DNA of 64,000 nucleotides from Synechococcus sp. CBW1107 (GTDB lineage: Bacteria; Cyanobacteriota; Cyanobacteriia; PCC-6307; Cyanobiaceae), in assembly GCF_015841355.1 (NCBI RefSeq), contig NZ_CP064908.1, positions 2,418,001 through 2,482,000 on the forward strand. The letters run 5' to 3'. Under the pieces are notes generated by a model. That model saw nothing but the letters and a program-made list of their open reading frames with translations, ran no database searches and was not told the origin of the DNA. The first letter of the stretch is position 1. Each line of letters opens with the position of its first letter. The translations under genes were made by a program, and so were the position numbers. Of this stretch, positions 52,750-62,629 are shown piece after piece.

Positions 52750-53886
52750 TTAAGGAGCCGGCTCAGACCCGGACATCGGCTCGGGGACGCTCAGATCCCA
52801 GATCAGATCAGCCCCCGAGCGGCTCAGCCGGCGTTCCCTCCAGAGCGGCGCCATGGCCATGGACGTGAGCTGGAGGTCGCCCACGGGTGTCCGGGCGGGG
52901 CTCCCCCCAAGCACCTTCGGGGCCACCACCGCCGCGATGCGCTGCACGCAGCCCTGGCGCATTGCGGCGGCCGCCAGCTCCGGACCGCATTCCCACAGCA
53001 CCTGGTTGCAGCCCCGCACGGCCAGGGCCTCCAGCAGCTGCCGCGGCTCGCAGCGGCTGAGCTCCAGTCGCTCCACCCCGCCTGCATCCAGCCGGCGACG
53101 GCGCTCGCCAGGGGCCTCGGGGCCATGGACCACCAGGGTGGCGGCCGGGCCCTGGTCCCACAGCTGCGCCCGCTCCGGCAGCAGCAGACCCCGGCTGATC
53201 ACCACCCGCAACGGCTCAATCGGCCGCAGCCCCCGGCTGGTGAGCAGCGGATCGTCGGCACGCACCGTGCCGCCGCCCACGATCACCGCATCGCAGCGGG
53301 CGCGCAGGCGGTGCACCCAGCCCCGGGCCTGAGGGCCGCTGATCCACTGGCTCGCACCGTTCGGCAGGGCCGTGCGCCCGTCCACGCTCATGGCCCACTT
53401 GAGCACCCCCAGGGGCCGCCCCGAGCGCACCCGGTGGCAGAAGGCCGCGTTGAGGGCGTGGGCACGGAGCTCCCTCACACCCACCAGCACCTCGAGTCCG
53501 GCGGCCTGCAGCCGTGCGATCCCCGCTCCCGCCACCCGCGGATCGGGATCCTCCATCGCCACGATCACCCGTCGGATCCCGGCGGCGATCACCGCCTCGC
53601 TGCAGGGTGGGGTGCGGCCGTGGTGGCAGCAGGGCTCCAGGGTCACCACCAGGGTGCCGCCCCGGGCACGCTCACCCGCCTGGGCCAGGGCCCCCACCTC
53701 GGCGTGGGGCCGGCCGGCGGCGGCATGGAAGCCCTCTCCCACCAGCCCACCGTAGGCATCGAGCAGGAGTGCGCCCACGAGGGGGTTGGGACTGGTGCAG
53801 CCGTCGGCCAGGGCGGCCAGGCCCAGGGCCCGCTCCATCCAGGCGTCCCAGCGGCGCCGCTGGCTCTCCTCGGCCACCGCGATCAC
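52750..53886 (-). CDS. ribD: Bifunctional riboflavin biosynthesis protein RibD
   Basis: Deaminates then reduces the pyrimidine intermediate in riboflavin synthesis. The N-terminal cytidine-deaminase-like domain has HAEVGAL and the zinc site EPCCHHGRTPPC; the C-terminal reductase domain (from about residue 155) starts PLGVLKWAMSVDGRTAL and has VGGGTVRADDPLLTSR. The 378-residue length is normal. ribF is at the far right end of the window but not linked. Confidence 0.96.
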   Translation of the reverse strand: MIAVAEESQRRRWDAWMERALGLAALADGCTSPNPLVGALLLDAYGGLVGEGFHAAAGRPHAEVGALAQAGERARGGTLVVTLEPCCHHGRTPPCSEAVIAAGIRRVIVAMEDPDPRVAGAGIARLQAAGLEVLVGVRELRAHALNAAFCHRVRSGRPLGVLKWAMSVDGRTALPNGASQWISGPQARGWVHRLRARCDAVIVGGGTVRADDPLLTSRGLRPIEPLRVVISRGLLLPERAQLWDQGPAATLVVHGPEAPGERRRRLDAGGVERLELSRCEPRQLLEALAVRGCNQVLWECGPELAAAAMRQGCVQRIAAVVAPKVLGGSPARTPVGDLQLTSMAMAPLWRERRLSRSGADLIWDLSVPEPMSGSEPAP

Positions 53887-53902
53887 GCCGGAACCACTCT
53901 GC

Positions 53903-54424
53903 TCACGCCGGACTCTCCCCCAGGCTGCGCCACTCCGCCACCACGAACGGCGGCACGGGCAGCTCGGTGAACACCCCCGGAAGCCGCAGCCGCAGCGGAC
54001 GGTCCCGGCTCAGGTCCGCCAGCAACGGCTGCAGGTCGAACTCGGCGGCGGCGGAGCGGCCGTCGTTGCCGAGGGCCGAGCTCTCCAGGGTCACATCCTC
54101 CAGCGCCCACTGGAACGGCCCTGAGCGCACCTGCAGGGAGGTGGGGTGATCGAGCCGCACCTTGCCGGGATAGCCCACCACCCGCAGGCGCAGGGGAGCT
54201 CCGGGTGGGCCGTCCCGGAAGGCCACCAGCTGCCAGGCCTGGTCATCGAGATCGCGGAGACTCACCAGGCTGCGCAGCACCGGGGTGCCGGTTTCGCCGG
54301 GGTGGGCGTGCAGCTGGGCCAGCAGGCTGAGCGCGTCCATCGGGGCGGCACCCGCAACCAGGCTGCCCAGCAGCAGGACCACGGCCAGCAGCAGAGGCGC
54401 CACCCTGCGGATCACTGGCCTCAT
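53903..54424 (-). CDS. Exported DUF3122 family protein
   Basis: A 173-residue protein with a signal peptide (RVAPLLLAVVLLLGSLVAGA) and a beta-rich mature part containing RDLDDQAWQLVAFRDGPPG, typical of the cyanobacterial DUF3122 family of unknown function. The start overlaps the stop of the GH116 gene by four bases (ATGA). It lies 17 bases upstream of ribD. Confidence 0.82.
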   Translation of the reverse strand: MRPVIRRVAPLLLAVVLLLGSLVAGAAPMDALSLLAQLHAHPGETGTPVLRSLVSLRDLDDQAWQLVAFRDGPPGAPLRLRVVGYPGKVRLDHPTSLQVRSGPFQWALEDVTLESSALGNDGRSAAAEFDLQPLLADLSRDRPLRLRLPGVFTELPVPPFVVAEWRSLGESPA

Positions 54425-56949
54425 GGTTCGCGCTCGGCACCGGGGATCGGCTGCCAGTCGGTGTGGGTGGCCCAGAGAGCCCAGATCGCCATCGCCCGCA
54501 GGTAGTGGCAGGCACGGAAGGTGTTCACCGCCGTGATCGCCTCGGGGGTGCGGAACTGCAGCCCCCCCGCGTACACCTGCCCCACCACCGCGCCGGTGAT
54601 CGCCAGGGCGGTGTCGGTCTGGCCCATGAGCCGGTAGTAGGCCGCCAGGCCGAAATTGATCCCGGTCCACACTTCCAGGGGGTGGGTGCCCTTGGGATCG
54701 AGCGGCGTCCCGTCGCGGCGCAGGCCGTTGGCCACCCCCAGGCGTCCCCCCTCGAACCGCTCGAAGCAGGCTTCGCGGATGGCCGTCAGTGACGAGAGGG
54801 CCCGCTCGTCGCTCACCACCGGCGGCAGACCCAGCAGGCGGGCGTAGAAGTCACCGCAGAGCTGGTCGGCCATCACCACCGGTGTGCCGCTCTGGGCATC
54901 GATGTTGTAGTACTCCCCGTTCCAGAGCAGCCGGTCGAAATTCGCCCGTGACGGCTCCAGCCAGCTGCCGAACTCGCGCTGCTCGGCGCCGGTGTCGAGG
55001 CCGAGGTCGAGCTGCAGCCGCTGAGCCATCGCCAGGGCCGCCTCCAGCGCCGCGATCCAGAGGGCGCCGCAGTAGGCGCTCACCCCCTGCAGTGGCCAGT
55101 CGTCGAAGGTCTGATCCGGCGCGCCGCCGTTGTCGGGCAGGCCGTCGTCGTTGACGTCGAACTGCTTGAGGTAGCGCAGGGCCTCCACCACCGCCGGCCA
55201 GCAGTCGGCCAGGAAGCGCAGGTCCTCCCCCGAGGGCGAGAGCCGGAACAGGCGCCACACCTGCAGCACGAAGTCGGAGGCCAGGTCCTTCCAGAGGTTG
55301 CAGTCTTGATACGCGGTGTAGTTGGTGGCATCGAACGGCCGCTCGTTGGGGGCGCCCAGGTCGTGGGGGGTGGCTCCGGCCACCTTCCGTGCCGCTTCCA
55401 CCCGGCCCCGGCCCTGGGTGAAGTACCAGCCGATCGGCCGCGGCGTGGCATCAGCGGCGGGGATGGCCCGCGCGAAGCTGCGCAGCACCGCCTTGTCGAG
55501 CTCGGGCCAGAGCTGCAGCAGGGCGAAGGAGCCGTAGAGCCGCACGTCGAGGCTTTCGTACCAGGCGTAGTCGAGGCACTCCAGCACCCCGAAGCGGCCC
55601 ACGGGATCGCTGGAACTCGCGGCGGTCCAGAGGCTGCCGCCGCTGGCGAGGTCGTAGAGCTCGTTGAGCAGGGCCATGCGCAGGGCCTCCGGCAGGTCGC
55701 TGCGCTCCAGCACCGGCCGCTGCCAGGTTTCGATCGCCTCCCGCCACTGGCGCCAGTCGCGCAGGGCCTCGGCGGCGACGGTGGCGGCGTTGTCGCCCGT
55801 GGCCCCGAAGAAATCCGTGTAGCGGCGCAGGGCGGCCGTGCCCGTGGCGAAGGCGGTCACGGGCAGGTCCCAGCTGATCACCACCGGCAGCTCGATCTCG
55901 GCGCCCGGCTCCAGCCTCAGGCGCAGGGAGATCGCCGCGCTGGCCTGCTCTCGGCCGGTGCTGCGGCGGTCGTTGTTGCTGTCGGGAATCGAGCCGTCAC
56001 GGGCGAAGGGCTCCCAGATCTCGGCGCCATCGCCGCTGGGATCCCAGCGGCTGCAGCGCATCACCTCCACCCCCTCGAGCTGGTCGGGCACCGCCAGACA
56101 CCACTGGCCCTCCCCCTCGGCGATCGGCTGGCTGGCCGTGCCCTCCAGCAGCACGCCCTTGAGGCCGGGAGCGTCGATCCAGCGGTTGCGCTGGCCGCTG
56201 CCTCGGCCGATGGCGGGCAGGTAGTTGTGCTCCGGGCTGCCGTCGTCGCGGAAGGTGACGGCGGCGCTGGGATCGGTGTTGGTGAACCAGCCGACGGTGT
56301 TGCGCCAGGTCAGCAGCAACGAGAGGTCCAGGGGTTTTTGGGTGGGGTTGGCCAGCCGCCAGCGGAACACCGCCACGGGATAGCTGGTGTGCTGGTAGTC
56401 GCCGGGGAGGATCGGGCTGAAGGCTTCGCAGCTCACCTCGGCGCGGAAGTCGGCCCGGTAATCGAACCAGTGGAGTGGATAACGGGCGGCGTAGGTACCG
56501 GACGAGCCGCCGGCTTCGGCGCTGCCGCCCTCTTTCTCCAGCCACTGCCAGCGGCCCAGGGGGCGTCCGCTGGCCTCCGGCCGGGAGTCGTCGCGTTCGG
56601 GCGCCAGGGCCAGGGCGCGCGCCCGGCTCGCCGTGCCGTCGTGCTCGAACAGGGCGAACTGACAGTCGGGCACCACCCCGAACCAGTGCTCACCTCCGTC
56701 GAGATGCCAGAGGTTGAAGCTGCCATCGGGCCCGCGGCCGAGGCAGCCCGCCCCGAAGCCCCCCAGTGGGGCGCCGTGGTTCGGTCCGTCGTCGAGGTTG
56801 CTGGCGTAGCGCACCGTGTAGGGGGCCTCCCAACCCTGGCCGATCGGCCGCTGCCAGCTGGCGGGGGGGGCCTGCCATGGCCGACCGGCGCCTGACCCGC
56901 GCAGCAGCATGGAGAGGGCGGACAGGCCGAACGGAGCCATGGTGCTCAT
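54421..56949 (-). CDS. GH116 beta-glucosidase (non-lysosomal glucosylceramidase type)
   Basis: An 842-residue protein, N-terminal beta-sandwich (GAPLGGFGAGCLGRG, residues about 60-75) and C-terminal alpha/alpha barrel. The catalytic residues known from GBA2/TxGH116 appear in context: nucleophile Glu at about residue 430 in NELYDLASGGSLW, and acid/base Asp at about 616 in APDQTFDDW. Substrate would be a beta-glucoside of a lipid or polyol; no signal peptide is seen, so it is probably cytosolic. Coupled to the DUF3122 gene downstream. Confidence 0.92.
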   Translation of the reverse strand: MSTMAPFGLSALSMLLRGSGAGRPWQAPPASWQRPIGQGWEAPYTVRYASNLDDGPNHGAPLGGFGAGCLGRGPDGSFNLWHLDGGEHWFGVVPDCQFALFEHDGTASRARALALAPERDDSRPEASGRPLGRWQWLEKEGGSAEAGGSSGTYAARYPLHWFDYRADFRAEVSCEAFSPILPGDYQHTSYPVAVFRWRLANPTQKPLDLSLLLTWRNTVGWFTNTDPSAAVTFRDDGSPEHNYLPAIGRGSGQRNRWIDAPGLKGVLLEGTASQPIAEGEGQWCLAVPDQLEGVEVMRCSRWDPSGDGAEIWEPFARDGSIPDSNNDRRSTGREQASAAISLRLRLEPGAEIELPVVISWDLPVTAFATGTAALRRYTDFFGATGDNAATVAAEALRDWRQWREAIETWQRPVLERSDLPEALRMALLNELYDLASGGSLWTAASSSDPVGRFGVLECLDYAWYESLDVRLYGSFALLQLWPELDKAVLRSFARAIPAADATPRPIGWYFTQGRGRVEAARKVAGATPHDLGAPNERPFDATNYTAYQDCNLWKDLASDFVLQVWRLFRLSPSGEDLRFLADCWPAVVEALRYLKQFDVNDDGLPDNGGAPDQTFDDWPLQGVSAYCGALWIAALEAALAMAQRLQLDLGLDTGAEQREFGSWLEPSRANFDRLLWNGEYYNIDAQSGTPVVMADQLCGDFYARLLGLPPVVSDERALSSLTAIREACFERFEGGRLGVANGLRRDGTPLDPKGTHPLEVWTGINFGLAAYYRLMGQTDTALAITGAVVGQVYAGGLQFRTPEAITAVNTFRACHYLRAMAIWALWATHTDWQPIPGAEREP

Positions 56950-56967
56950 CGAGATGGCGCCAGCTTG

Positions 56968-57213
56968 TCAGAGCTGGCCGGTCCCGGCGGCCACTTCCTG
57001 CTCGATCAGGGCATCCAGGGTGATCGCCGAGCGCACCACCGCCTGATAGCGCTGCACCACCCGGCGGTTGCGCTCCAGCCAGAGGCCGGCGTCCTCGCCG
57101 CCGCCGCCCGTGGCTTCGGGGCTGAGCAGCTCGATTTCGGCCTGCCGAGCCAGCAGGGCCAGGGCCAGCTCGTGCACGCGCTGGTGGCGGGAGGGGGGCT
57201 CAGGTGCTGCCAT
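56968..57213 (-). CDS. Small hypothetical protein
   Basis: An 81-residue mainly helical protein (HQRVHELALALLARQAEIEL, RRVVQRYQAVVRSAITLDAL). No known domain recognised. It lies 18 bases upstream of the GH116 gene on the same strand and diverges from cbiET. Coding bias is reasonable but the length makes it uncertain. Confidence 0.5.
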   Translation of the reverse strand: MAAPEPPSRHQRVHELALALLARQAEIELLSPEATGGGGEDAGLWLERNRRVVQRYQAVVRSAITLDALIEQEVAAGTGQL

Positions 57214-57236
57214 GGCGGCTTCGACTCGGGGGCATC

Positions 57237-58559
57237 ATGGCGAGGCCCGGCCAGCCGCCGCACCGGAGTCGCCCTGTGCATCCACCGCACCAGCCGCACC
57301 GCCTCGAGGTGATCGGCACCGACGCCGCCGGCTTGGCCTCGCTGCCAGCACCGGCGGCGGCCCTGGTGCGTCAGGCTGATCTGGTGGCGGCACCGGCCAG
57401 GCTGCTGGCGGAGCTGCGCCAGGCCCTGGCGGATGCCAAGCAGCTGCCGGAGCTGATCGCCAGTGATCGTCCCGAGCAGCTCTTTCCCCGGCTGGAGCAG
57501 GCCCTTGCTGACGGCCGGGCGGTGGTGCTGCTCGCCAGCGGCGATCCGCTCTGGTTCGGTATCGGCAGGCTGCTGCTGGAGCGGTTCCCCCGCGACTGCC
57601 TGCGCTTTCATCCCGCTCCCTCCAGCCTGCAGCTGGCCTTCGCCCGGCTCGGTCGCCCCTGGCAGGACGCCGAGTGGGTGAGCCTGCACGGCCGCGACCC
57701 CGAACCCCTGGCCAGCCGCCTGCAGCGGCGCCCGGCGGCTCTGGCGGTGCTCACCGATCCGGGCCGCGGCGGCGCCGAGGAGGTGCGACGGATCCTGGCG
57801 GCTTCCGGCCTGGAAGCCGCCTATGTCCTGTGGCTGTGCGAGCGGCTCGGCCACCCCCGGGAGCGGGTGCAGCGGCTGGCGCCCCAGGCGGCGTTGCCGG
57901 CCGATCTCGATCCCCTGCACCTGGTGCTGCTGATCGCCGAGCCGCCCGTCCCTCCCGATCCCGCCGGCCTGCCGCTGTTCGGTCTCGAGGATGGCCTCTG
58001 GCTTCAGCACCCCGATCGTCCCGGCCTGATGACCAAGCGGGAGGTGCGCATCCAGTTGCTCGCCGACCTGGAGCTGCCCGCCCGCGGTGTGCTCTGGGAT
58101 GTGGGGGCCGGGGTGGGCTCGGTGGGCCTGGAGGCCCTGCGGCTGCGACCGGCGCTGGAGCTCTGGGCCCTGGAGCGGCGAGGCGGTTCAGCGGCCCTGA
58201 TCCACGCCAATGCCGAGCGTCTCGGTGTCGAGCCGGCGGGGGTGCTCGAAGGTGACGCCCTCAGCGTGCTGGAGCAGGGCGGCCCCCCGGATCCCGACCG
58301 GGTGCTGCTCGGCGGCGGCGGCCGCCAGCGTCTCGCGCTGCTGGAGATCGTGCTGCGGCGCCTGCGGCCGCACGGCCAGGTGGTGATTCCTCTGGCCACC
58401 GTGGAAGCCCTCGCTGAGTTGCGTCCGCCGCTGGAGCAGGCCGGGCTGCGGGTCCAGGTGAGTCAGCTGCAGGCCTGGCGGGGTTCCCCCCTGGCGGAGG
58501 GCACTCGACTGGCGCCACTCAATCCGGTGCTGGTGCTCAAGGGGCGCCGCGTCGATTGA
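57237..58559 (+). CDS. cobL: Precorrin-6Y C5,15-methyltransferase (decarboxylating), CbiET fusion
   Basis: Late corrin-ring methylation in (pseudo)cobalamin synthesis. The 440-residue protein has an N-terminal CbiE domain (EVIGTDAAGLASLP, LASGDPLWFGIGRLLLERFP) and a C-terminal CbiT Rossmann domain (LWDVGAGVGSVGLEALRL, SAM-binding). ATG 57237 is used; a GTG/ATG-less extension to 57204 overlaps the divergent small gene. The end overlaps the DUF192 gene by 23 bases in convergent orientation. Confidence 0.92.
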   Translation: MARPGQPPHRSRPVHPPHQPHRLEVIGTDAAGLASLPAPAAALVRQADLVAAPARLLAELRQALADAKQLPELIASDRPEQLFPRLEQALADGRAVVLLASGDPLWFGIGRLLLERFPRDCLRFHPAPSSLQLAFARLGRPWQDAEWVSLHGRDPEPLASRLQRRPAALAVLTDPGRGGAEEVRRILAASGLEAAYVLWLCERLGHPRERVQRLAPQAALPADLDPLHLVLLIAEPPVPPDPAGLPLFGLEDGLWLQHPDRPGLMTKREVRIQLLADLELPARGVLWDVGAGVGSVGLEALRLRPALELWALERRGGSAALIHANAERLGVEPAGVLEGDALSVLEQGGPPDPDRVLLGGGGRQRLALLEIVLRRLRPHGQVVIPLATVEALAELRPPLEQAGLRVQVSQLQAWRGSPLAEGTRLAPLNPVLVLKGRRVD

Positions 58560-59073
58560 GCCAGCGGATCGGCGCCGGAGTGCCCACAACAATGCCGAGG
58601 CGGGCCGCCTCGCCGGCATCCAGCTCCACCACCCCATCGGAGGGTTCCTGGGGCCCATAGCTGCGGCAGGGCAGGCGCGGGCAGGGCTGGGCCGCGGCTT
58701 CGATGGCGATCACCCGGCCCTCGCGCACAAAGATCATGTCGAGCGGGGTGATGGTCTGGTGCATCCAGAAGCGCGCCGGCTCGGGTGGATCGAAGCGGAA
58801 CCACATTCCCCGCAGGGGCCCCAGCGGCGGGCGTTGCATCAGGCCCAGGCTGTACTGGCGCTGGCTCCTGGGCACCTCCAGCTGGATGCAACCGCCTGAT
58901 GAGGTTCCCTCCAGGCACCATTCCGCCTCCAGCGGCAGCACCTGGGGAGGGGTCTGCGCTTGACTCTCGGCGCCAAGAGACCGGGGGGTGCCCAGGGCGA
59001 GGGTCCCCAGCACCAACCCAAGCGGCGCCAGCAGAGCAGTCAGCGCTGTCGGCAGCCGTCTGGAGTGGGTCAT
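58537..59073 (-). CDS. Exported DUF192 family protein
   Basis: A 178-residue protein with a signal peptide (LTALLAPLGLVLGTLALG) and a complete DUF192 domain: RQYSLGLMQRPPLGPLRGMWF, FWMHQTITPLDMIFVREGRV, and ELDAGEAARLGI. The family fold is small and function unknown. Its start overlaps the stop of the response regulator by four bases (ATGA), and it overlaps cobL tail-to-tail by 23 bases. Confidence 0.9.
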   Translation of the reverse strand: MTHSRRLPTALTALLAPLGLVLGTLALGTPRSLGAESQAQTPPQVLPLEAEWCLEGTSSGGCIQLEVPRSQRQYSLGLMQRPPLGPLRGMWFRFDPPEPARFWMHQTITPLDMIFVREGRVIAIEAAAQPCPRLPCRSYGPQEPSDGVVELDAGEAARLGIVVGTPAPIRWLNRRGAP

Positions 59074-59738
59074 GGGGCGGGGCGCTCCGGGCGGGGCGCA
59101 CGCTCGCACAGGCAGTAGCCACGCCCGCGCACGGTGTGGATCAGGCGGCGCTCGCCGTGCTCCTCGAGCTTCTGGCGCAGGTAGCGGACGTACACCTCCA
59201 CCACGTTGCTGGCGGCACCCTGCTGGTCGTTCCACACCTCGGCGAGGATCTGCTCGCGGCTGAGCACCATGCCCGGCTGTCGCATCAGCGTGAGCAGCAG
59301 CTGGTATTCGCGGGCAGTGAGCGCGAGCGGCCGCCGCCCCCGCCGCACGTCCCGGCTGGCGGGATCGAGGCTCAGGTCGCCGAGCTGCAGGGGCGGCGCC
59401 AGGCCCCGGGTGTCGCCGCGGATCTGCAGCAGCAGGCGCAGGCGCATCAGCAGGTCACTGCCGCCGGCGCTGGAGAGCCAGAAGTCGTCGGCGCCGGAGC
59501 TGAAGCAGAGGGAGCGGGCCTCGACGCTGTCGCAGACCAGATCCAGCAGGATCGGCACATCCTCCAGGATCATGCGCAGGGCCGGAATCGTGGCCACCCC
59601 ATCAGCTCCCGACACCAGCACCGCCGCCGGCGGATCGGGCAGGGCTCCCACCGGCGCGGTGCGGTAACCGGAGGCCTCCAGCCGAGGGGCCATCGCTTCG
59701 GCCTCCTCCCCCACCAGCAGGATCAGGGGCCCGCTCAT
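59070..59738 (-). CDS. OmpR-type DNA-binding regulator with degenerate receiver domain
   Basis: A 222-residue protein. C-terminal winged helix is complete: [55 protein letters not shown]. The N-terminal receiver fold is recognisable but phosphorylation residues are lost: the DD pair reads GE (LLVGEEAEA), the acceptor Asp position reads Ser in VLVSGADG, and the Lys of the K-P motif reads Ser in FWLSSAGG. So it is unlikely to be a normal phospho-switch. Overlaps nadK and DUF192 by four bases each. Confidence 0.88.
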   Translation of the reverse strand: MSGPLILLVGEEAEAMAPRLEASGYRTAPVGALPDPPAAVLVSGADGVATIPALRMILEDVPILLDLVCDSVEARSLCFSSGADDFWLSSAGGSDLLMRLRLLLQIRGDTRGLAPPLQLGDLSLDPASRDVRRGRRPLALTAREYQLLLTLMRQPGMVLSREQILAEVWNDQQGAASNVVEVYVRYLRQKLEEHGERRLIHTVRGRGYCLCERAPRPERPAP

Positions 59739-60685
59739 GGACGTCCACCGGCAGCGGAACCGTCGCGGCCGCCGAGCTCGCCGTTGTCGGGTTTGGCCAC
59801 ATGGGGCAGTCCCCAGCCCAGCTTGTTGCGCAGCACCTGGAAGAACTCGTGGTCCTGCAGCCGCACGAAGCGGGCGGGGTGAGGGCTGCGGCGGATCAGC
59901 ACTCGGTCCTCCGGCCACACGTAGCAGCCGGCACTGCCGTCCACCACCATCATCAGCCGCTCGGGGGTGGCTGGAAACACCGTCACCGGCTCCTGGTCGC
60001 TGAACACCAGGGCGCGGGAGGCGAGGGAATGGGGCGCGATCGGGGTGAGCTGCAGCACCGGGCAGTCGGGGGTGATCACCGGCCCGCCGGCACTGAGGGC
60101 ATAGGCGGTGGATCCGGTGGGAGTCGAGAGGATCACCCCATCGGCGGAGATGTCCACGGGCACATGGCGACCGATGGCGATCTCGAAATGGCACATGCTC
60201 GTGAGCGGTTCCCGGTGCAGAGCCATCTCGTTGAGGCAGAGCACTTCCCAGCGCCGCTGGTCGCCCCGCATCACGCTCACCACCAGCATCGTGCGCTCCT
60301 CCACGCTCCAGCGGTCGGTGAGGAGCTGGTCCATGGCCCCATCCAGCTCGCTGAGGTAGGCCTCGGCCAGGAAACCCAGGTGGCCGGTGTTGACCGTGAG
60401 GATCGGCACGCCGATCGGCGCCGTCTGGCGTGCGGCCGAGAGCACCGTGCCGTCGCCGCCCAGCACCACGGCCAGGCTCATCTCCGGATGGAAGCTCTCG
60501 GGCACGCAGGCGCTGTACCCGCGGCTGCGCAGGTGCTGGTCGGGGTTGGCGAAGCCCACCATGCCGCCGGAGCTGCTCACCCGCAGCACGCTGGTGCCGG
60601 CCGCCTCCAGGCGGCTCTGGATGACATCGGCCGTCTTGACGGCCAGATCCTTGCCGTCGTTGACGATCAGTCCGACGCAGGGCAC
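59735..60685 (-). CDS. nadK: NAD kinase
   Basis: Phosphorylates NAD to NADP in the cytoplasm. The 316-residue protein has [11 protein letters not shown] (active-site GGDGT at about residue 76), [16 protein letters not shown] and the [16 protein letters not shown] block. First gene of a three-gene unit with the atypical regulator and DUF192, joined by ATGA overlaps; 61 bases downstream of pheS on the same strand. Confidence 0.96.
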   Translation of the reverse strand: MPCVGLIVNDGKDLAVKTADVIQSRLEAAGTSVLRVSSSGGMVGFANPDQHLRSRGYSACVPESFHPEMSLAVVLGGDGTVLSAARQTAPIGVPILTVNTGHLGFLAEAYLSELDGAMDQLLTDRWSVEERTMLVVSVMRGDQRRWEVLCLNEMALHREPLTSMCHFEIAIGRHVPVDISADGVILSTPTGSTAYALSAGGPVITPDCPVLQLTPIAPHSLASRALVFSDQEPVTVFPATPERLMMVVDGSAGCYVWPEDRVLIRRSPHPARFVRLQDHEFFQVLRNKLGWGLPHVAKPDNGELGGRDGSAAGGRP

Positions 60686-60746
60686 CGGTCGGAGGCGAGG
60701 ACCTGTTGAGTTTATGGGGAGCCTTCCGGCCGCGGCCTGATTGCCA

Positions 60747-61754
60747 TCAGAACTGTTCCAGGAAGCGCAGATCGCTGGTGAACAGGCGGCGGATGTCGTC
60801 GATGCCGTGGCGCACCATGCAGAACCGCTCCACCCCGAGGCCGGCGGCGAAGCCGCTCCAGCGTTCGGGATCCAGACCCAGACCCTCCAGCACCGCCGGA
60901 TCCACCATCCCGCAGCCCATCACCTCCAGCCAGCGCCCCCGCCACTGCACGTCCACCTCCGCTGAAGGCTCGGTGAAGGGGAAGTAGCTGGCGCGGAAGC
61001 GCACCGGCAGATCGCCGAAGAACTGCTGCAGGAACGTGGTGACGGTGCCGCGCAGGTGGCTGAAATCCAGCCCTTCATCGATCGCCAGCACCTCCACCTG
61101 ATGGAACACCGGCGAGTGGGTGGCATCCACCGCGTCGCGGCGGTACACACGCCCTGGCGCCACGATCCGCACGGGCGGAGGGTTGCTCTCCAGGTGGCGG
61201 ATCTGCACCGGTGAGGTGTGGGTGCGCAGCAGCCGGTCACCGGGGAGATAGAAGGTGTCCTGCATGTCCCGGGCCGGGTGGTGCGGCGGAATGTTCAGTG
61301 CGGTGAAGTTGTAGTGGTCGGTCTCCGCCTCCGGCCCTTCTTCCACCCGGTAGCCGAGACCGGCAAAGATGTCGACGATCTCCTCGATCGTGCGGATCAG
61401 CGGGTGGCGGTGACCCACCGGCACGTAGCGGCTCGGAGCGGTCACATCGAGCCGTTCCCCCGCCAGTTTCTCGGCCATGGCGGCGCTCCGCAGCCCCTCC
61501 AGCCGCTGGCCCATCAACGCCTGCACCTGCTCCTTGAGCGCGTTGGCCCGCTGACCCACCAGGGGCCGCTCCGCCGCATCCAGCCTGCCCATGGCCCCCA
61601 GCACCGCTGAGAGGCGGCCCTTCTTGCCGAGCAGACCCACCCGCAGTCCTTCCAGCTCAGCGGTGTCGGCGGCGGCGGCGATCGAGGCCGCCGCTTCGGC
61701 TTCGAGGGCGTCGAGCTGGTCAGTGAGCTGCTGGAGGCTGATCGTGGCGCTCAC
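60747..61754 (-). CDS. pheS: Phenylalanyl-tRNA synthetase alpha subunit
   Basis: Catalytic subunit of the class II PheRS. The 335-residue protein has a helical coiled-coil N-terminus, motif 2 [17 protein letters not shown] and motif 3 [19 protein letters not shown]. Ends close to the family's usual length of 320-350. pheT is not in this window, so the two subunits are encoded apart. Divergent from surE. Confidence 0.97.
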   Translation of the reverse strand: MSATISLQQLTDQLDALEAEAAASIAAAADTAELEGLRVGLLGKKGRLSAVLGAMGRLDAAERPLVGQRANALKEQVQALMGQRLEGLRSAAMAEKLAGERLDVTAPSRYVPVGHRHPLIRTIEEIVDIFAGLGYRVEEGPEAETDHYNFTALNIPPHHPARDMQDTFYLPGDRLLRTHTSPVQIRHLESNPPPVRIVAPGRVYRRDAVDATHSPVFHQVEVLAIDEGLDFSHLRGTVTTFLQQFFGDLPVRFRASYFPFTEPSAEVDVQWRGRWLEVMGCGMVDPAVLEGLGLDPERWSGFAAGLGVERFCMVRHGIDDIRRLFTSDLRFLEQF

Positions 61755-61834
61755 GGATCGGGGGCGGTAGCGATCGACTGTACGGAGCGAGCCTGCCTAA
61801 GTTGCCGCCTGCGCCCCTGCCCCTGCCGGTCCCG

Positions 61835-62629
61835 ATGTCCAGCCTGCGGATCCTGATCAGCAACGACGACGGGGTGTTCGCGGAGGGGATCCAGACCCTG
61901 GCGGCCGAGGCGGTGGGCCGCGGTCATGCGGTCACGGTGGTCTGCCCCGACCAGGAGCGCTCCGCCACCGGCCATGGCCTCACCATGCAGACCCCCCTGA
62001 GGGCGGAGCGGGCCGACCGGCTCTTCGCCGATGGTGTCACCGCCTGGGCCTGCAGCGGCACCCCCTCCGACTGCGTCAAGCTCGCGCTCGGCCGTCTGCT
62101 GAGCGCTCCGCCCGACCTGGTGCTCTCCGGCATCAACCACGGCCCCAACCTCGGCAGCGACGTCTTCTATTCCGGCACGGTGTCGGCGGCCATGGAGGGC
62201 ACTCTCGAGGGGCTGCCCGCCCTGGCGGTGAGCAGTGCCTGCTTCGACTGGCGCCAGTTCGGTCCGGCGGCCGTGCTCGCCCTCGATGTGGCGGAGGCGG
62301 CCCTGGCCGGGGCCTGGCCGGAGGGGCTGCTGCTCAATCTGAATGTGCCGGCCCTGCCGATCGAGCGGATCGGTTCCCTGCGCTGGTGCCGTCCGGCCGT
62401 GCGCCGCTACCGCGACCAGTTCGACCAGCGCACCGACCCGCGCGGCCGCACGTACTACTGGCTGGCCGGTGAGGTGGTCGATGACCTGGAATCCGCCACC
62501 GCAGGCCCGCGGGAGTGGCCCACGGACGTGGCCCAGATCCATGCCGGCGGCGCCGCCCTCACCCCGCTGCAGCCGGAGCTGTTCTGGCGGGGTGGCCTCG
62601 GGGAGCTGCCGGTTCAGCTGGGGCGGTGA
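61835..62629 (+). CDS. surE: 5'/3'-nucleotidase SurE
   Basis: Metal-dependent phosphatase of nucleoside monophosphates and exopolyphosphate. The 264-residue protein starts [15 protein letters not shown] (metal-binding NDDG) and has [20 protein letters not shown] and [16 protein letters not shown] 61835 is chosen; the upstream extension is Pro-rich. It ends within the coding end of the convergent DUF3611 gene (16-base overlap). Confidence 0.96.
   Translation: MSSLRILISNDDGVFAEGIQTLAAEAVGRGHAVTVVCPDQERSATGHGLTMQTPLRAERADRLFADGVTAWACSGTPSDCVKLALGRLLSAPPDLVLSGINHGPNLGSDVFYSGTVSAAMEGTLEGLPALAVSSACFDWRQFGPAAVLALDVAEAALAGAWPEGLLLNLNVPALPIERIGSLRWCRPAVRRYRDQFDQRTDPRGRTYYWLAGEVVDDLESATAGPREWPTDVAQIHAGGAALTPLQPELFWRGGLGELPVQLGR

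Noticed and set aside
50490-52868. 792-residue open frame on plus
   Set aside because: Antisense to the ATP-grasp ligase and mscS genes, both supported by motifs; product is low complexity.
55306-56895. 529-residue open frame on plus
   Set aside because: Antisense to GH116; catalytic motifs are on the minus strand.
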